From positions 59,368,094 to 59,432,093 of the forward strand of contig NC_087067.1 in assembly GCF_963678635.1 (NCBI RefSeq): a stretch of DNA of 64,000 bases, written 5' to 3'. Position 1 is the stretch's first letter. Every line of letters starts with the position of its first letter. The notes beneath the pieces are model-generated. The model made no database searches. It had not been told where the DNA came from and saw only the letters and a list, made by a program, of their open reading frames with translations. Of this stretch, positions 12,316 through 23,165 are shown one piece after another. Position numbers and translations under genes: made by a program. Origin of the DNA: Symsagittifera roscoffensis (lineage: Eukaryota; Xenacoelomorpha; Acoela; Convolutidae).

Positions 12316-12588
12316 TGTGGAATTTCAACCGACATACTCTTAATTATAAAAGCAATTGTACAAAATGTGAATTGACAAATAAGAATGTTAGATATCTGTA
12401 TCTTTCACCGGATAAGTAGAGAGTGATCTTCATACACAATAAAACATAGAACATTAATACGGTTGACTAAAACCGACCTTGACATCAACAACAAGCTCAT
12501 TTGTTCTAAGAAACTAACAATTTGACCTCTATCATCAACTCAGTAACATAACTTATTTCATAAGGGAAGGCACACGCACCGTACCACA
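12316..12588 (-). repeat. RE2 3' LTR
   Basis: Matches 19299-19571 over the full 273 bp with roughly 15 differences, clustered in the last 80 bp. It begins TGTGG and ends CCACA. In the element's orientation it lies downstream of pol and directly after the polypurine tract. Confidence 0.93.
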
Positions 12589-12600
12589 CTTTCCCCCTTC
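12589..12600 (-). other. RE2 polypurine tract
   Basis: On the minus strand the 12 bases before the 3' LTR read GAAGGGGGAAAG. This is the RNase H-resistant primer for plus-strand DNA synthesis in LTR elements. A nearly identical tract lies before the LTR relic at 43913. Confidence 0.85.
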
Positions 12601-12778
12601 AGAAACTTCTGGTCAACAGAAATTATAACAAATCAAAATGAGTTCAAGTACGAGTTTTAAATGTTTTAGTTTTAGCTAAACATCTGATTTTTGAGGCTGC
12701 ATCTTATTCTTTTTGAATACTTCCATTCTTCCTTTGGAGACGGAGACGACGACAACTCAGCTGGCGACACTGGGACCG

Positions 12779-13449
12779 TCAGCGCACCAGAAGGGCCTGG
12801 CGTTGAGGTTTCTGTGACTTCTTTGACCGCATCGCAATTGGGACTGCCATAAATGTTGTCTGTTTTTTACTGCGACCTGAGATTCTCGAGGATGACTCGT
12901 TCCCGTCTTGATCCGCTGTAGCCTCAGGAGTTATCTCCTGCGGTGTATCCGTCAACTTCGTAGGTCTAGTTTCCAGGGTTTGTTTTACTGCCGTTAGAGG
13001 ACAAGACTGTGATGTGACGTTGGAAGTTTTCACCTGGTCGTCTTCCGATGAAACCGGAACCAATCCGGCAGCATCGAATACCACTTCTGATGTATTGTTA
13101 CTCTCCTGGTCTTATCGAACCCCTTGTTGATCTTGATTGAGAGTGGAATGGCTCGTAAACAATAGGGTTGAGCTACTGGTAAAGGAGTCACCGCGGGAGG
13201 ACTGATGACGCCTCCAGAGCTCGACGGCGATTTTGTTAGGTCCACAACCGGAGTTGTAGGTCTAGGGGTTCGAATTGGAAGACTGACTCTATTAGCACTA
13301 GGAGCGATTGCCCTGCATTGTCCTTGAAGAGGACCCGACGCGCTGCCATTTTTTTTTGATGCTTCCAATTGTCTCTGTTGTGCTTGAGGCTTCAGGATCA
13401 GAAGTTGGTCCGATGAAGACGAAGAAGAAAACTTCCTTTGTCTCTTCAA
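12779..13449 (-). pseudogene. RE2 Pol C-terminal tail
   Basis: Two overlapping minus-strand frames (13030-13449, 139 aa; 12779-13084, 101 aa) are rich in Ser, Thr, Pro and Lys. They contain stretches such as RTPRPTTPVVDLTKSP. They lie between integrase and the 3' LTR. Low-complexity tails are common there, and an env-like function is not supported because no signal peptide or membrane segment is visible. A frameshift near 13050-13085 probably separates two parts of one frame. Confidence 0.5.
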
Positions 13450-13641
13450 CTTTTTTCCATAACTGGTTTGCTGGGTCCCTGAAGACCTGAAATTTGTGAA
13501 CTTTTTAGCCTTACCGAACTATCACTCTTCCTCATTACTTTCTCTGCTGCCGTAATATACGAAGAAGGAGTAACTTTGGTAATTTTAACCCAGAAATAAT
13601 TGTTTCCCTGTTTCGCGATTTGCCACTTCAACTGAATTCGG

Positions 13642-13797
13642 ATTGACTCTAGTTTACATTTGGCACTGGTTATTGGCAAATCTATGGTGTCTTGTCTGAA
13701 TCTCAGAATTCCAGAAAAGCATTGACTCTAGTTTACATTTGGCACTGGTTGTTTGCAAATCTATGGTGTCTTGTCTGAATCTCAGAGTCCCAATTGT
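13642..13797. repeat. 79-bp tandem duplication in the RE2 pol tail
   Basis: ATTGACTCTAGTTTACATTT starts at 13642 and again at 13721. Both units continue through TCTATGGTGTCTTGTCTGAA. A more diverged relative (GTTTCCTGCTTGAATCTGTG) lies near 13958-13978, so the repeat may have begun as more than two units. Confidence 0.88.
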
Positions 13798-14107
13798 TAG
13801 GCTCTTTCTGAGGGAGGCCGCTAGGAGTCGGTTTCTCTCTTTTAGGGTGCAGAGAGCTCGGCAACCGTCTTCATGGGACAATTTATTTTTTCAGACAATC
13901 CACTCATTCGCTAAATGTTCTAATGATTTGTAGTAAGGTGTATTTGCGATCTGAGTGGTTTCCTGCTTGAATCTGTGTGACACATCTCTGCTTTGGTGTC
14001 CCTTTTTCATCACTTTGACGCGAGGCCTGATATCGCACAGCTCTTTTCTGTCCTCTGCTGTCAAAAGGTCTCTTTCCAAATTCTGTTCATCTAAAAGTTA
14101 TTTAGAT

Positions 14108-14470
14108 TTAAGATTTTGGCTTCCTGCCAAAGTGTAATTTGAACGGATCTAGACACGTTACTAATCTCTTCGTTGTCCGGATATCTTTGATAATCGTTTC
14201 AAGAGCTCTATGAATATCCGGTGGATTGTCTTCCAACTGCAAAATGCCCAATTTTTTAATCGTTTGAAAAGTAGCTGTACCAGACAACATCCGCGGTGAT
14301 CTCCGACCGAGCACAAAATGTGATTAGTGCCTTTTGATTTGCAGAATTGATCTACAAACCTATTTTTAAAACCAGAATATTTGTCTGTACTGATCGTTTC
14401 GGGAATACTATGAGTGAAAATATAGTTCTCCAAGAATTTTAAAATTTTTTTGGCTCTAGTCGTGTTAGTA
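14108..14470 (-). pseudogene. RE2 integrase core
   Basis: Minus-strand frames 14161-14433 and 14108-14314 together cover an rve integrase core. Visible are ETISTDKYSGFKNRFVDQFC (second catalytic Asp in STDKYSGF) and CSVGDHRGC, the region before the catalytic Glu. Then, in the other frame, comes a helical segment ending in HFGRKPKS. A frameshift near 14260-14300 separates the two parts. Upstream (14470-14900) is the likely zinc-binding and first-Asp region, but it is too decayed to place. Confidence 0.8.
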
Positions 14471-14633
14471 AGCCATGCAAACGGATACTTAGAGTATCAA
14501 TCGATAGCTACCAGAATATAAACTTGGTTACCTACACCGTTCAATTGTGGACCCGCATATTCTAACTGGAGTTCTTCATTGGGTGCACTTAGTAGGGGAA
14601 GAGACTTGTACGTATTGAAAGGGCTCAGTGGTC

Positions 14634-14894
14634 TCAAATTCTTACCAAAATTTTAAGCGTTCTCTGCATTTTTCGCAAAAGTTTACAATGTCTCTGTGCC
14701 TCCTCGGTCACCACAGATTTTCGACCGTGTCCACCATCGCCTCTCCGCCTGGGTTTGAACAGTGCAAACTTGGTAGGACTGGCCGTTGGAGGCAACTCGG
14801 TATCGCACTCGCGGTGGAGGTTTGTAACTTTCCTTCGTTCTTGAATAATCAGAATTACTGGCAAATTACTGACGCCTTCTTGTAAATTTAACAA
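14634..14894 (-). pseudogene. RE2 pol segment upstream of the integrase core
   Basis: An 86-aa minus-strand frame lies between RNase H and the integrase core, where the integrase N-terminal zinc domain belongs. It has scattered Cys and His but no clean H-H-C-C pattern. The plus-strand frame on top of it is taken as a shadow. Confidence 0.35.
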
Positions 14895-15274
14895 GTATTG
14901 ACATCCTTGGTCTGGAGAAAATGATCTGTGAGAATGGTTTTTGATACAATCTGATTAAAATTAGGACAAGGTACATAGTTACACTCTTTGTTGTTAAACG
15001 TTTCGATTGTTGAGCAAACGAAAAAAAAATTGGATAGACTTCACAACGAGCTGTTCATCGAATCTTGACGGTTGGGGGGCTTCGAATGTAGGGTGGCGCG
15101 ATAAGTAATCGACTGTACCTTACTTTGTTCCGGCATTATGAGTAACTTTAAAATTGAAAAGTTTTAGTCTGTCTGTCCATCTGGTCAATCGAGATTGATA
15201 TGATTTATTACCTCTATTTGACTGAAACGCTAATTTGATGGCTTTGTGGTCGGTTGATAACTCACGCTTACCTA

Positions 15275-15690
15275 ACAAAAACGTGGAAACTAGATCTGAG
15301 CATCTTAAAATCTTGCTTAATTCAGATTTTGTCCAGACATGGTGCATGTTTCGTTTGGAAATGGAAATGTCCGAATCAGGACTGAGGCAGGTATGGCTTC
15401 TATCATACCTGACTGAGGCAGGTATGGCCTGATTCAGACCTGGGGCACACATGGGTCAGACCTGGTGCAGATCAGCTCAAATCTGTTTCAGATCTGACCC
15501 ATATATGTTCCAGGTCTGACTCAGACCTTGAGCAGGTCTGCTTTGTGACAAAATCGATACCTGCTTCAGTCCTGATTCAGACATGACCATGTCCAACCGA
15601 AACATGCACCATGAGTGGACAAGATCTGATAAAGGAAAGATTTTGAGATACTCAGATCTGGTTTCCAAGTTTTTGTTGGATAGATTTCCA
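15275..15690. repeat. Inverted repeat (fold-back), arms of about 120 bp
   Basis: The reverse complement of about 15567-15690 aligns with 15275-15395. Shared words include AGATCTGAG, TGGTGCATGTTTCG and AATCAGGACTGA. The loop between the arms holds the CAGGTATG/CATACCTG hairpin and several CAGATCTG-like words. Confidence 0.8.
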
Positions 15691-16430
15691 CTCGCTTAAA
15701 AATCAAAAAGAGTCCTGGGCAGATCGATTTAAGGGTCTAAAAACAGTTTTAATCAATTTTTTTTGCAAACAAGGCGAAAAACAAGCTGTTTAAATGATTT
15801 ATTGGAATGTTTTAATTTCAATATTTTAAGTAAAACACTTGCCAGACGTTAGAGAACAATAAAATGAACCACATAAATGGGCTGTTTTCCAGTTTCCAAC
15901 CCCCTCGTAAAATTGCATTAAAAAAATCAAAAATTGTTCACACGTTATTGTGCATGTTGAAAATGCCATACAAATTCGTCCACTTGTTCACCCTGACAAG
16001 TTTTAACGCAGTTTATAACATTAGAAGTCCTTTTAAAAACTTTCAAATATTGAATTTCAGAAAACATCAAAAAGGGGAGTGGAAACTAGAAAAGAGCCCA
16101 TAAGTCAGATTTTGAGCTCGAAAATATGCAATGCAATCATAGAAGATTATCATTGTATATCAGGTATTGGGCTATAAAACTTTTGTAACAAATCAACAAC
16201 CTGAAAACTGAAAACAAGGACGTGATTTGAAACAAGTTCTAGTGTGATTTTTTAAAATAACTATTTTCAAAGAAAAAAAAACAAGACACGTAACAAAAGT
16301 TGTGAATTCATTCGAAAATTTCAGAAATTTTTTTCAGATCTGATCATGTCTGATGCAGTTCAAACAGATATGCAATCTCACAACAAATGGATTAACCCTG
16401 GGCATATCTGTATTTTGATTTTGTTTCTGT
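15300..16430. mobile_element. Insertion of unknown type inside RE2 RNase H
   Basis: This DNA interrupts the RNase H frame and shows no coding potential. Its left part is rich in short palindrome-like words (CAGATCTG, CAGACCTG, CAGGTATG). The right part is AT-rich. Ends and target duplication are not defined. It may be a non-autonomous DNA transposon or a fold-back element. Confidence 0.5.
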
Positions 16431-16649
16431 ACGGGCAAATCTGTTCCCCAATGAAAGATTCCTAAAATGTTTTTACGACCATACGATTGCAAGTAATTCT
16501 AAATCATTCGTTTTGCATTTCTTCTCCTGGGTGTTCAAGAATCTATAGCGAATGATATTGGTACCCAGGAACTGTAAGGTAATTCTTGTTCCAGGCTGCA
16601 CTTAGTCCGCTGTGGCTAGCGGCGCTTTTCGCTCCGGAATTCCTCTTTG

Positions 16650-17720
16650 CTACACTTTTATGATGTTTGAGATTAGCTTGAGTGTATCTTTAAAAGCCTT
16701 TTGTTGATCCAATCCCCATACGAGTTTTTGGTTTTTGCTAATTTTTAGCGAGAGTCTGAACTGTTTGGTCAGATTATAGAGATTTCTTAAGAACTTTTGT
16801 AAGTGGTTAAAAACCCCGATGAAGGAATGTATTTGTTTTCGCGTGTTCGGATCTTTGACTTCTGAAAATTCGTTTTGGTACCCAGTTTCGCAAATGACAA
16901 AACCTAACCACGATATTGTTTTTTCAGTGATTTCAAAATTTGATAGGTTCAGGGCAAAACCTTCCTCGTCTAGTTTATGGAATACCTTTTCGACTTTTTT
17001 GTTGTGGTTTTCAATAGATCCTTTCGAAACAATTGAAATATCATCTAAGAAGCAGAACACTCCTTTGATATTTTGAAGAGTATTCTCCATTGCCTTTTCA
17101 AATTCCTTAGGCCGATCTGTTAGGCCGTGAAATCTTGTTTCAAAACAATAAGTCCCTGTTGATTCTCCGAAAACGATTCTAAAAATGCAGTGAATGCTGA
17201 CTAAAACACTGAGTAAAAATTGACCAACAGCGTATTTTAAATTTAGAGATGTAAACTAAACTTCGCCCGGAATATCTGCATTGATAATTTGAGCCGCAAG
17301 GTCCAATTGTTCCAGAAGGTTGGGCATTTGGTATTGGTTTTCGGAAATGTGGGCGTTCGTTGGTTTTGCGTCCAACGCTAGATTTGTGGAGCCAATCTTC
17401 TTAGATGTAATGGTTACCGGTGCTACAAAGCAATCGCTGGTACGTTTGTTCAATTTTTAATGTGTCTTTGATAAGTTCCATATTTTTGGTGCCTACTTTG
17501 TCTTGAATATGTGAATATGTATTGGTTGTCTCCTACGCTTCCCTTGGACCGGTACCAGATGGCCCTTAAACACCGAATGTACTCGGTGCTTTTTCGATCT
17601 GCCCTGTCTAGTGAATGTATCTTTAAAATTTTCAATGAGAAAAATCCGCCACTTGGAAGGAGAAGAGGTTTCTCTGATGGGGATTGATCTTGTTCGGGTG
17701 GTTTGTACACTCAAGAAAAT
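16650..17720 (-). pseudogene. RE2 reverse transcriptase
   Basis: Fingers: SDCFVAPVTITSKKIGSTNLALDAK (split here as SDCFVAPVTITSKK and NLALDAKPTN) in the minus frame 17256-17453, followed by NQYQMPNLLEQLD. Palm and thumb: minus frame 16650-17090, with the catalytic box CFLDDI at residues 13-17 of that frame (about 17040-17056). FLDD is an accepted variant of the YxDD box. Between the two frames (17090-17256) the palm is disturbed. Upstream, 17450-17720 holds the RT N-terminus in shifted frames. Confidence 0.85.
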
Positions 17721-18000
17721 TTGCAAATCAAGGCCTAATAAATATCTGGTGTGATTTTCAGAAATCAGAATTTTCGTTGAATTTGTTTTCCATCCAAGTG
17801 AAGAGACGACTGCAATTAAGGTACCAAATATATTGATTGTCTTTCTTTTGTAAACAACGTAGTGAGTACCGATAGGCATTTTCGAGGTTGATATTATTTT
17901 GACGTTAGCGCCCGCTTTGACCAGAACATCTGAGGTTTCCTTGTTAATAAAATATGCCGGGCTACCCGTGTCAACGGTAGCCTTAAAAATGTTTTGTTGA
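17493..18000 (-). pseudogene. RE2 aspartic protease
   Basis: Minus-strand translation at about 17950-17990 reads TVDTGSPAYFINKE, with the D-T-G active site of retroviral-type aspartic proteases. Frame 17493-17879 (128 aa) continues with the body, ending in ISENHTRYLLGLDLQ, which matches the flap-distal ILG(L)D element of these enzymes. After that the frame passes into the region before RT. Protease and body are in different frames. Confidence 0.75.
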
Positions 18001-18008
18001 CTCTCAGT

Positions 18009-19158
18009 TTAATCTGTATAGATCTGGTTTTGCCCGTAGCGGATTTGATGACTTCTTGTTTTTTGACTGAATGTTCCGGTTATGCATTTGACGGGTCTGT
18101 ACGACCATTGGTGATATGTCAGAACTGAGTAATCCGGCTCGCTGTCCGAAGTGATGAAGTCGCATTCCTCTTCCGTTCTGATTTCTGAGTCTTCATTCAC
18201 AACTACTACGTTGTTCCTTGAATTTCATCATCTGGCAAAATGATGTTTTTGATACAATTCTTACATATCACATTCTTTGCTGGGCAAGAAAGTTTATGGT
18301 TGGAGAGAATTCCTTCTCACAAAACTAAAATGGCTTGCTATCCCTTAGTTGGTTATTTTTTCTTGGTTGATGAATTTTCCTTTTGTGTTTTGTGCTCGAT
18401 TAGCTCTGTTCTGGATGTTGTTCTTTCGCTGAACTGATAGGGTTGGTTCTTGTTTTATTTTGAACGAATTTGGATAGTTCTGGTCGGAGTAATTGTTTGA
18501 ACTATATGGTCCTGATAGACTCATCTGTTTTTGCCCTGTGGAGTCAGTGAGGTATCGTTCCTCCTGAAGAAGAGCTGATTTGAGTGTTTCTTCCGGTGAA
18601 ATACCCGGTCTGATGCAAAGATCGCGTTGGATCACTCTGACTTTTATCTTGGCGATGTTTATGTCACTGACAACCTCTTTTTGATGGTCGATTTCCCGAC
18701 TGCATTGGGCGGCTTGGCCCGAGAGTCTCAGGAAAAAGGTCTCCAGACTTTCACGATCTTATTGTTGGGTGTTGTAGAGATTTAATTTTTCGCTGATTCA
18801 GTGTTTATCTCTTATAAAAGTGCCTCTCAATGATTGTAGCATTAACGGAAAATAATCGTTGCGATCTCTATATGGGCATGATTTTTTTATCAGAATCTTT
18901 TCTGTCCTTCTGTTCCCAAAGAGAAGAATAAAGGCGACTTGATCCTTTGGTCAACCTCGTGGAAGTATACGTTTGGTCCGATTTTTGGTCCCTTTTTCCT
19001 TCTTTCGTCGTTGATTTCGTTTGTTTTGCGGACTTCAGCTTGATCTCTTGCAATGCGGTTAGCTTCTTCGGTTTGGGGTTTTGCTTCTCTTTTTTCTCTT
19101 TGGTCGATGAGGGGGATCGTCGAAAACTTCTGCTGGACTGCTCAGTAAATATTGGCAT
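18009..19158 (-). pseudogene. RE2 Gag remnants
   Basis: Minus-strand frames at 18868-19158 (96 aa, Lys/Ser-rich N-terminus), 18345-18635 (96 aa, Gag C-terminal part) and 18009-18200 (63 aa, acidic linker before protease) lie in Gag position. A decayed zinc-knuckle region lies at about 18230-18310 (ICKNC with upstream SCPAKN). The capsid core between 18640 and 18860 is broken. No intact Gag remains. Confidence 0.55.
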
Positions 19159-19278
19159 TACAGTGTTTTCATAGATTTACGGCAAGAAAAAATTGTCCAA
19201 TCCATGAAATAAAAGTTCTGTTGTTGGTTTAGGCCAGAACGTTGGTAGCCATACAAGATCAGTTCGGTCCGCGCCGAA

Positions 19279-19298
19279 CGAAACTGCTGGCTGCGCCA
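19279..19298 (-). other. RE2 primer-binding site
   Basis: Immediately inside the 5' LTR the minus strand reads TGGCGCAGCCAGCAG. It starts with the TGG that pairs with a tRNA 3' CCA, so a tRNA primes first-strand synthesis. I did not identify the tRNA. Confidence 0.8.
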
Positions 19299-19571
19299 TG
19301 TGGAATGTCAACCGACATACTCTTAATTATAAAAGCAATTGTACAAAATGTGAATTGACAAATAAGAATGTTAGATATCTGTATCTTTCACCGGATAATT
19401 AGAGAGTGATCTTCATACACAATAAAACATAGAACATTAATACGGTTGACTAAAACTGACCTTGACATCAACAACAAGCTCACTCATTCTAACAAACTAA
19501 CACTTTGACTACTATCATCAATGCAGTAACACAACGTATTTCATAAGGGAAGGCACACCCGTCGTACCACA
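19299..19571 (-). repeat. RE2 5' LTR
   Basis: A 273-bp direct copy of 12316-12588 (about 95 percent by eye). It is the upstream LTR for the minus-strand element and should hold its promoter. The adjacent primer-binding site confirms its role. Confidence 0.93.
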
Positions 19572-19760
19572 ACCGCCAAAAAGTGCCCTAAAATGCTTTT
19601 TCGGCTTGTTTTTTTTTTAAAATTCGCCTGTGGCGCAAAAAACTTGACAAAAAAAGAATCTTTTTATATGATTTTTGCGAGCTCGGAAAATCAATTTGGG
19701 CGACCTAAAACAAAAGGTCGACCAAATTTTAGAAAAGTTTTTGAATCCCCCCAATAAAGT
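19572..19760 (+). repeat. Dispersed repeat DR1, right half
   Basis: Continues the match to the reverse complement of 45045-45205. Shared words are CAAAAA, GGAAAATCAATTTGG and CGACCTA. With 12115-12315 it reconstitutes one repeat split by RE2. The frame at 19675-19929 across it has no coding support. Confidence 0.8.
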
Positions 19761-20655
19761 CCTAGATCCGTCCGTGTTTCAGATAAGGAGCTCCATTAGA
19801 GTTGAGGCATATTTAAACAGTGGTTGTTGTCAGTTGGAATTGGGAGACAGAGGGAAAGCGGACCATAAGAGCTTAAAACTGCTTTTAGGCAAACTTAGTG
19901 GATTTTGTCGTTGGCGCAGATGTTTTTGACATATTGAAAAATTATATGAAGTCCACCCCTCTCCATCGCAAAAGCTTTAATCAGAAAGCATCATAATAGT
20001 GATTATCAAAACTAATTTAGAATAACGCTGCCGTGGTTTCTATTGAAGATGAAGCCTTCGTCTTTTCTTTGCGAACTTATCACAGTTAGTTTTCAGGTAT
20101 GGAATAAAGTGGACTCGCAGTGGACACCAACTGTCCACAGTTGACATGAAAGAGGGGAGTGTGATAGGAGGCGAGAAGAAGAAGCCACCCGCCAATATTT
20201 CCCTGAAGGGTGGGGACTCCAATGTGTCCATCGATTTCTCAATTGCACAAGACATTATCTTCACCAAGTTAGTCCAAAGTTTTTGATTTTGCCACTCAAC
20301 CATGGTAAATTCAATTTCTTTGAAAATTACCGCTTCTGAAAGAAGCCGCAATAGTGTGTTGTTTTCAACCTGTTAAAAACAATTGTTTTTGCATTTTTTT
20401 GCTTTCTCTGCAACTAGTTTGTTTGTATCGTGAATGAAAAAAGTTAAAAAGATCGAACCATATCGAAACTAGAAACTGATCGTTTTAAGGCGCTTTTAGG
20501 CAATTCAAGAAAAATTGATTGAGAATCTTTTTGGGTTATGCAAAAAAAACCTATGAATAGTACCAGGAGCGAAAAACGAAAGGATAACAATTTCAGGTTT
20601 TTCGGAGAAACTAAAAATCTTACATAGCCTCTTAAATTACGTTTTCTTGTCAATT
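19761..20655. other. No recognisable gene
   Basis: A 103-aa minus-strand frame (20040-20351) and a 69-aa one (20444-20653) show no known motif and are probably chance frames. Confidence 0.5.
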
Positions 20656-21276
20656 AACAAGACTGCTCGTATCGGGGCAAGGCCCTGAATGTTCCGACTG
20701 CCTTTTAAAAATTGTGGAGCAGTAATAACAATAAAAAAATAAACTTCATAAAATGAAATGAAATATTTTTTCTTCTAAAATTTGAACTTTTTTATAATCA
20801 TCACCCCACACACCATATAAAGTACAAAAGGATAGATTTTGCTCCTTGTAACAAGTCAATTATGGCAAATCAGCTTCTTTCAACCAATTTGGAAAAAGTT
20901 CTTAGACTTACGCGTTATTAGTGCAAAATAGATCGCGCGTTAATTGTCCCAATGTGACCAAAGTGGCAATCTTTAAACCCCCATAATTTTACGAAAAATG
21001 ATCACAACTGAAATATCTTTTCAAATTCAAGCTCAAGACAACAAAAACTTTTGAATGAAGTAAAAAAAAGTCCGTCAAAAACGGCTAGTTAAAAATTCGA
21101 AATTTGTCTGAAGAAAAAAACCAACCCCGAGCACAAATATTCCGTTACTTTCGTATCGAAAGTCGGAACAACAAGACTGCTCGTATCAGGGCCAAGCGCT
21201 GGATGTTCTGACTGCTTTTTAAGGTTAATAGGGCAGTAATAACAGAGAAAATAAATGAAATAAAACAAAACAAACA

Positions 21277-21348
<72 letters not shown>

Positions 21349-22493
21349 TATATTTAAATTTAATACTTTTATGAAAATCATCCATCCACACGCCCTCTGA
21401 AGTATTGTAACAAATCAATTATGACAAATAAGCTTCTTGTAACCAAATTGGAACAATTTCTAAGACGGATTAACTCTCCGCTGACGCGTTAATAGCGCGA
21501 ATTATATCGCGCGTTAATTGACCCAAGTTGCGCAAAATGGCAATCCTTTAACCCAAATAACTTTACAAAAAAAGGTCAGAGGTGAACTATTTTTTCAAAT
21601 TTGAGCTCAAGACAACAAAACTTTTAAAGGGAAACAAGACTGCTCGTATCAAGGTGAAGCCCTGAAATTCCGACTGCATTTAACGTTTATGGAGCAGTAA
21701 TACTTTTTTTTCTAAAATTTGAAAGTTTATCTGTGAGAATCATCATCCCACACGCCATATTCAGTACAAAATTTTCAATTTCGCTCCCTGTAACAAATTT
21801 ATTATGGTAAATAAGCTTCTTTCAACTAATTTGGAATGATTTCTAAGATGGATTAAATCTCCTCATGCGTTAATAGCGCGAATTATATCGCGCGTCTATT
21901 GTCCCAAATTGGTCAAAAAGGCCAAAAGCGAAAAATTTAAAACCCCATAACTTTACGAAAAAGTATCACAAGTGAAATATTTTTTCAAAGTTAAGCTCAG
22001 GACAACAATAGTTTTCGAATGATTTAAAACAGTTCGAAATTAAAAGTCGAAACTTGTCTGAAGAAAAAAAAAATCCACCTCGAGCAAAAATATTCCGATA
22101 CTTTTGTATCGAAAGTCGGAACAAAAAGAAAATGTCATCTGTGATCTTTTCCGTAATGTTATAGGGTTTTAAGATTGCCAATTTGACCATTTTAGGACAA
22201 TTAACGCGCGATGTATTTAAGCCGCGTAAGCGGATTTAATCCGTCTTTGAATCATTCCAAATTGGTTAAAAGAAGCTTATTTGCTATGATTGATTTGTTA
22301 CAAGGAGCAAAATCTGTCTTTTTGTACTTTATATGGCGTGTGGGTGGATGATTCTCTTCAAAAATTTTGAATTATATACAAAAGAAATTTTTCATTTTGT
22401 TTTATCTCATTTTTTTAAGGTTATTTCTGCTTCATAAACCTTGAAAAGCAGTCGGAACTCAGCTATTTGCCCTGATACGAGCAATCTTGTTTA
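20656..22493. repeat. Array of a roughly 0.5-kb repeat (DR2), four copies
   Basis: Plus-strand copies start with AACAAGACTGCTCGTATC at 20656, 21170 and 21633. The first runs 514 bp to CGAAAGTCGGAAC. The second carries an AT microsatellite and a shortened end. A fourth, inverted and partial copy spans about 22135-22493. Shared internal words include GCGTTAAT, CGCGCGTTAATTG and a hairpin ACTTTCG-TAT-CGAAAGT near the end. No coding capacity is seen. It may be a non-autonomous DNA element that forms tandem arrays. Confidence 0.88.
21282..21344. repeat. (AT)n microsatellite
   Basis: About 63 bp of pure AT dinucleotide inside DR2 copy 2. The Tyr-Ile frames read across it are artefacts of the repeat. 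Confidence 0.98.
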
Positions 22494-22885
22494 AATTATT
22501 CACTTAAGACCAGTAAAATTTGAGTAAAATGAGCGTTTTTATGATGTTAAATTGTCTTCAGAGGAAAACAGTGAGAAAAAAAATTGTTTAGATTTTTTGC
22601 AGATTCTATATGGTGCAATTAATTGTGCGAACTTTGGGCCCCACCAAGTTTTCCCCAGAAACGGATTTTAACAAATTGGCACGTTTTGATAATTTGAAAA
22701 TCAGGCTATTCCGGCCTTTTTTATAACTGGAATAAAAAAAGGAAACAGAATTGGTTTAATTCAAGAGAATCAATAAACTGCGAAATTATTAATTTATTTT
22801 GCACGGAATAAAGCACAACAATTACACGTATCAAGTTAAAAAGTGGGCTTGTTCATGCGCTGATTTGTGTGATGTATGTGTTTTT
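22494..22885. other. No gene seen
   Basis: AT-rich sequence between the DR2 array and the repeat adjoining the BEL element. No frames or motifs I can support. Confidence 0.5.
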
Positions 22886-23165
22886 TCACAATGAGTTCAT
22901 ACTTAGTTCACGCAGTTTAATTAGCAGAAACTCAATTGCAAACCAATTTTGAACCGATTAAAACATTAGCATTTTATGTTCTGTCAGGTTCGGCTCAAAT
23001 AGGATTCTCAAATGAAACGACTTAGGTGAGAATCGAACCCACGCTCAACTCTCGGGAACGCGCTATGTATACGCTGAGCTATATAGCTGGTTTTGCTAAG
23101 CAACTATACTGGCTTTATACTGTACTTTCATACTTTCAACTTTAATGCTATGTAGCATTAACGTC
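22886..23165 (-). repeat. 277-bp direct repeat, copy 1 (BEL 3' region)
   Basis: Nearly identical to 24112-24391. In minus orientation it begins at the last codons and stop of the BEL integrase (the stop codon is inside the repeat) and holds the tRNA-like segment. It could be the element's 3' region or LTR, or a SINE-bearing insertion. The lack of a clear TG...CA border leaves this open. Confidence 0.8.
23020..23096 (-). repeat. tRNA-like sequence with Pol III A and B boxes (SINE-type)
   Basis: On the minus strand TAGCTCAGCGTATA fits an A box and GGTTCGATTCTC fits a B box, with tRNA-like spacing. A T-arm stem GTGGG/CTCAC can form. The acceptor stem does not pair, so it is not a functional tRNA gene. 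The second copy (about 24244-24317) has a two-base insertion in the B box. Confidence 0.75.

Larger units (their letters stand above)
15120..16649 (-). pseudogene. RE2 RNase H, split by an insertion
   Basis: The domain is in two pieces. The N-terminal half (about 16649-16430, minus) reads NTQEKKCKTNDLELLAIVWS, then a stop. The C-terminal half (15300-15120) reads LLGKRELSTDHKAIKLAF and SYQSRLTRWTDRLKLFNFKV, the RNase H-integrase hinge typical of Ty3-like pol. About 1.1 kb of unrelated DNA (about 15300-16430) separates them. The break falls near the segment that should join KHFRN... to ...GKRELSTDHK. Confidence 0.8.
12316..19571 (-). mobile_element. Structurally complete Ty3/gypsy LTR retrotransposon (RE2)
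   Basis: Two 273-bp direct repeats (12316-12588 and 19299-19571), both starting TGTGG and ending CCACA, flank minus-strand Gag-Pol remnants. A polypurine tract abuts the 3' LTR and a TGG-initial primer-binding site abuts the 5' LTR. Order: gag, protease, RT, RNase H, integrase, C-terminal tail. Flanks ACTGT and ACCGC could be a decayed 5-bp target duplication. Coding frames carry many lesions, and RNase H is split by a later insertion, so this is a dead copy. Confidence 0.93.

Noticed and set aside
12779-13449. Env-like gene in RE2
   Set aside because: No signal peptide, membrane segment or Cys pattern; it looks like a disordered pol tail.
20656-21169. Helitron ends for DR2
   Set aside because: The start is AACAAGACTG and the end is AGTCGGAAC, without TC and CTRR; only the terminal hairpin fits.
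21089-21418. Tyr-Ile-rich minus-strand frames
   Set aside because: They come from the AT dinucleotide run.
20656-22493. A CRISPR array
   Set aside because: Units are about 500 bp with no short repeats and spacers, and the DNA is eukaryotic.
23020-23096. A functional tRNA gene
   Set aside because: A and B boxes fit, but the acceptor stem does not pair and the second copy has a disrupted B box.
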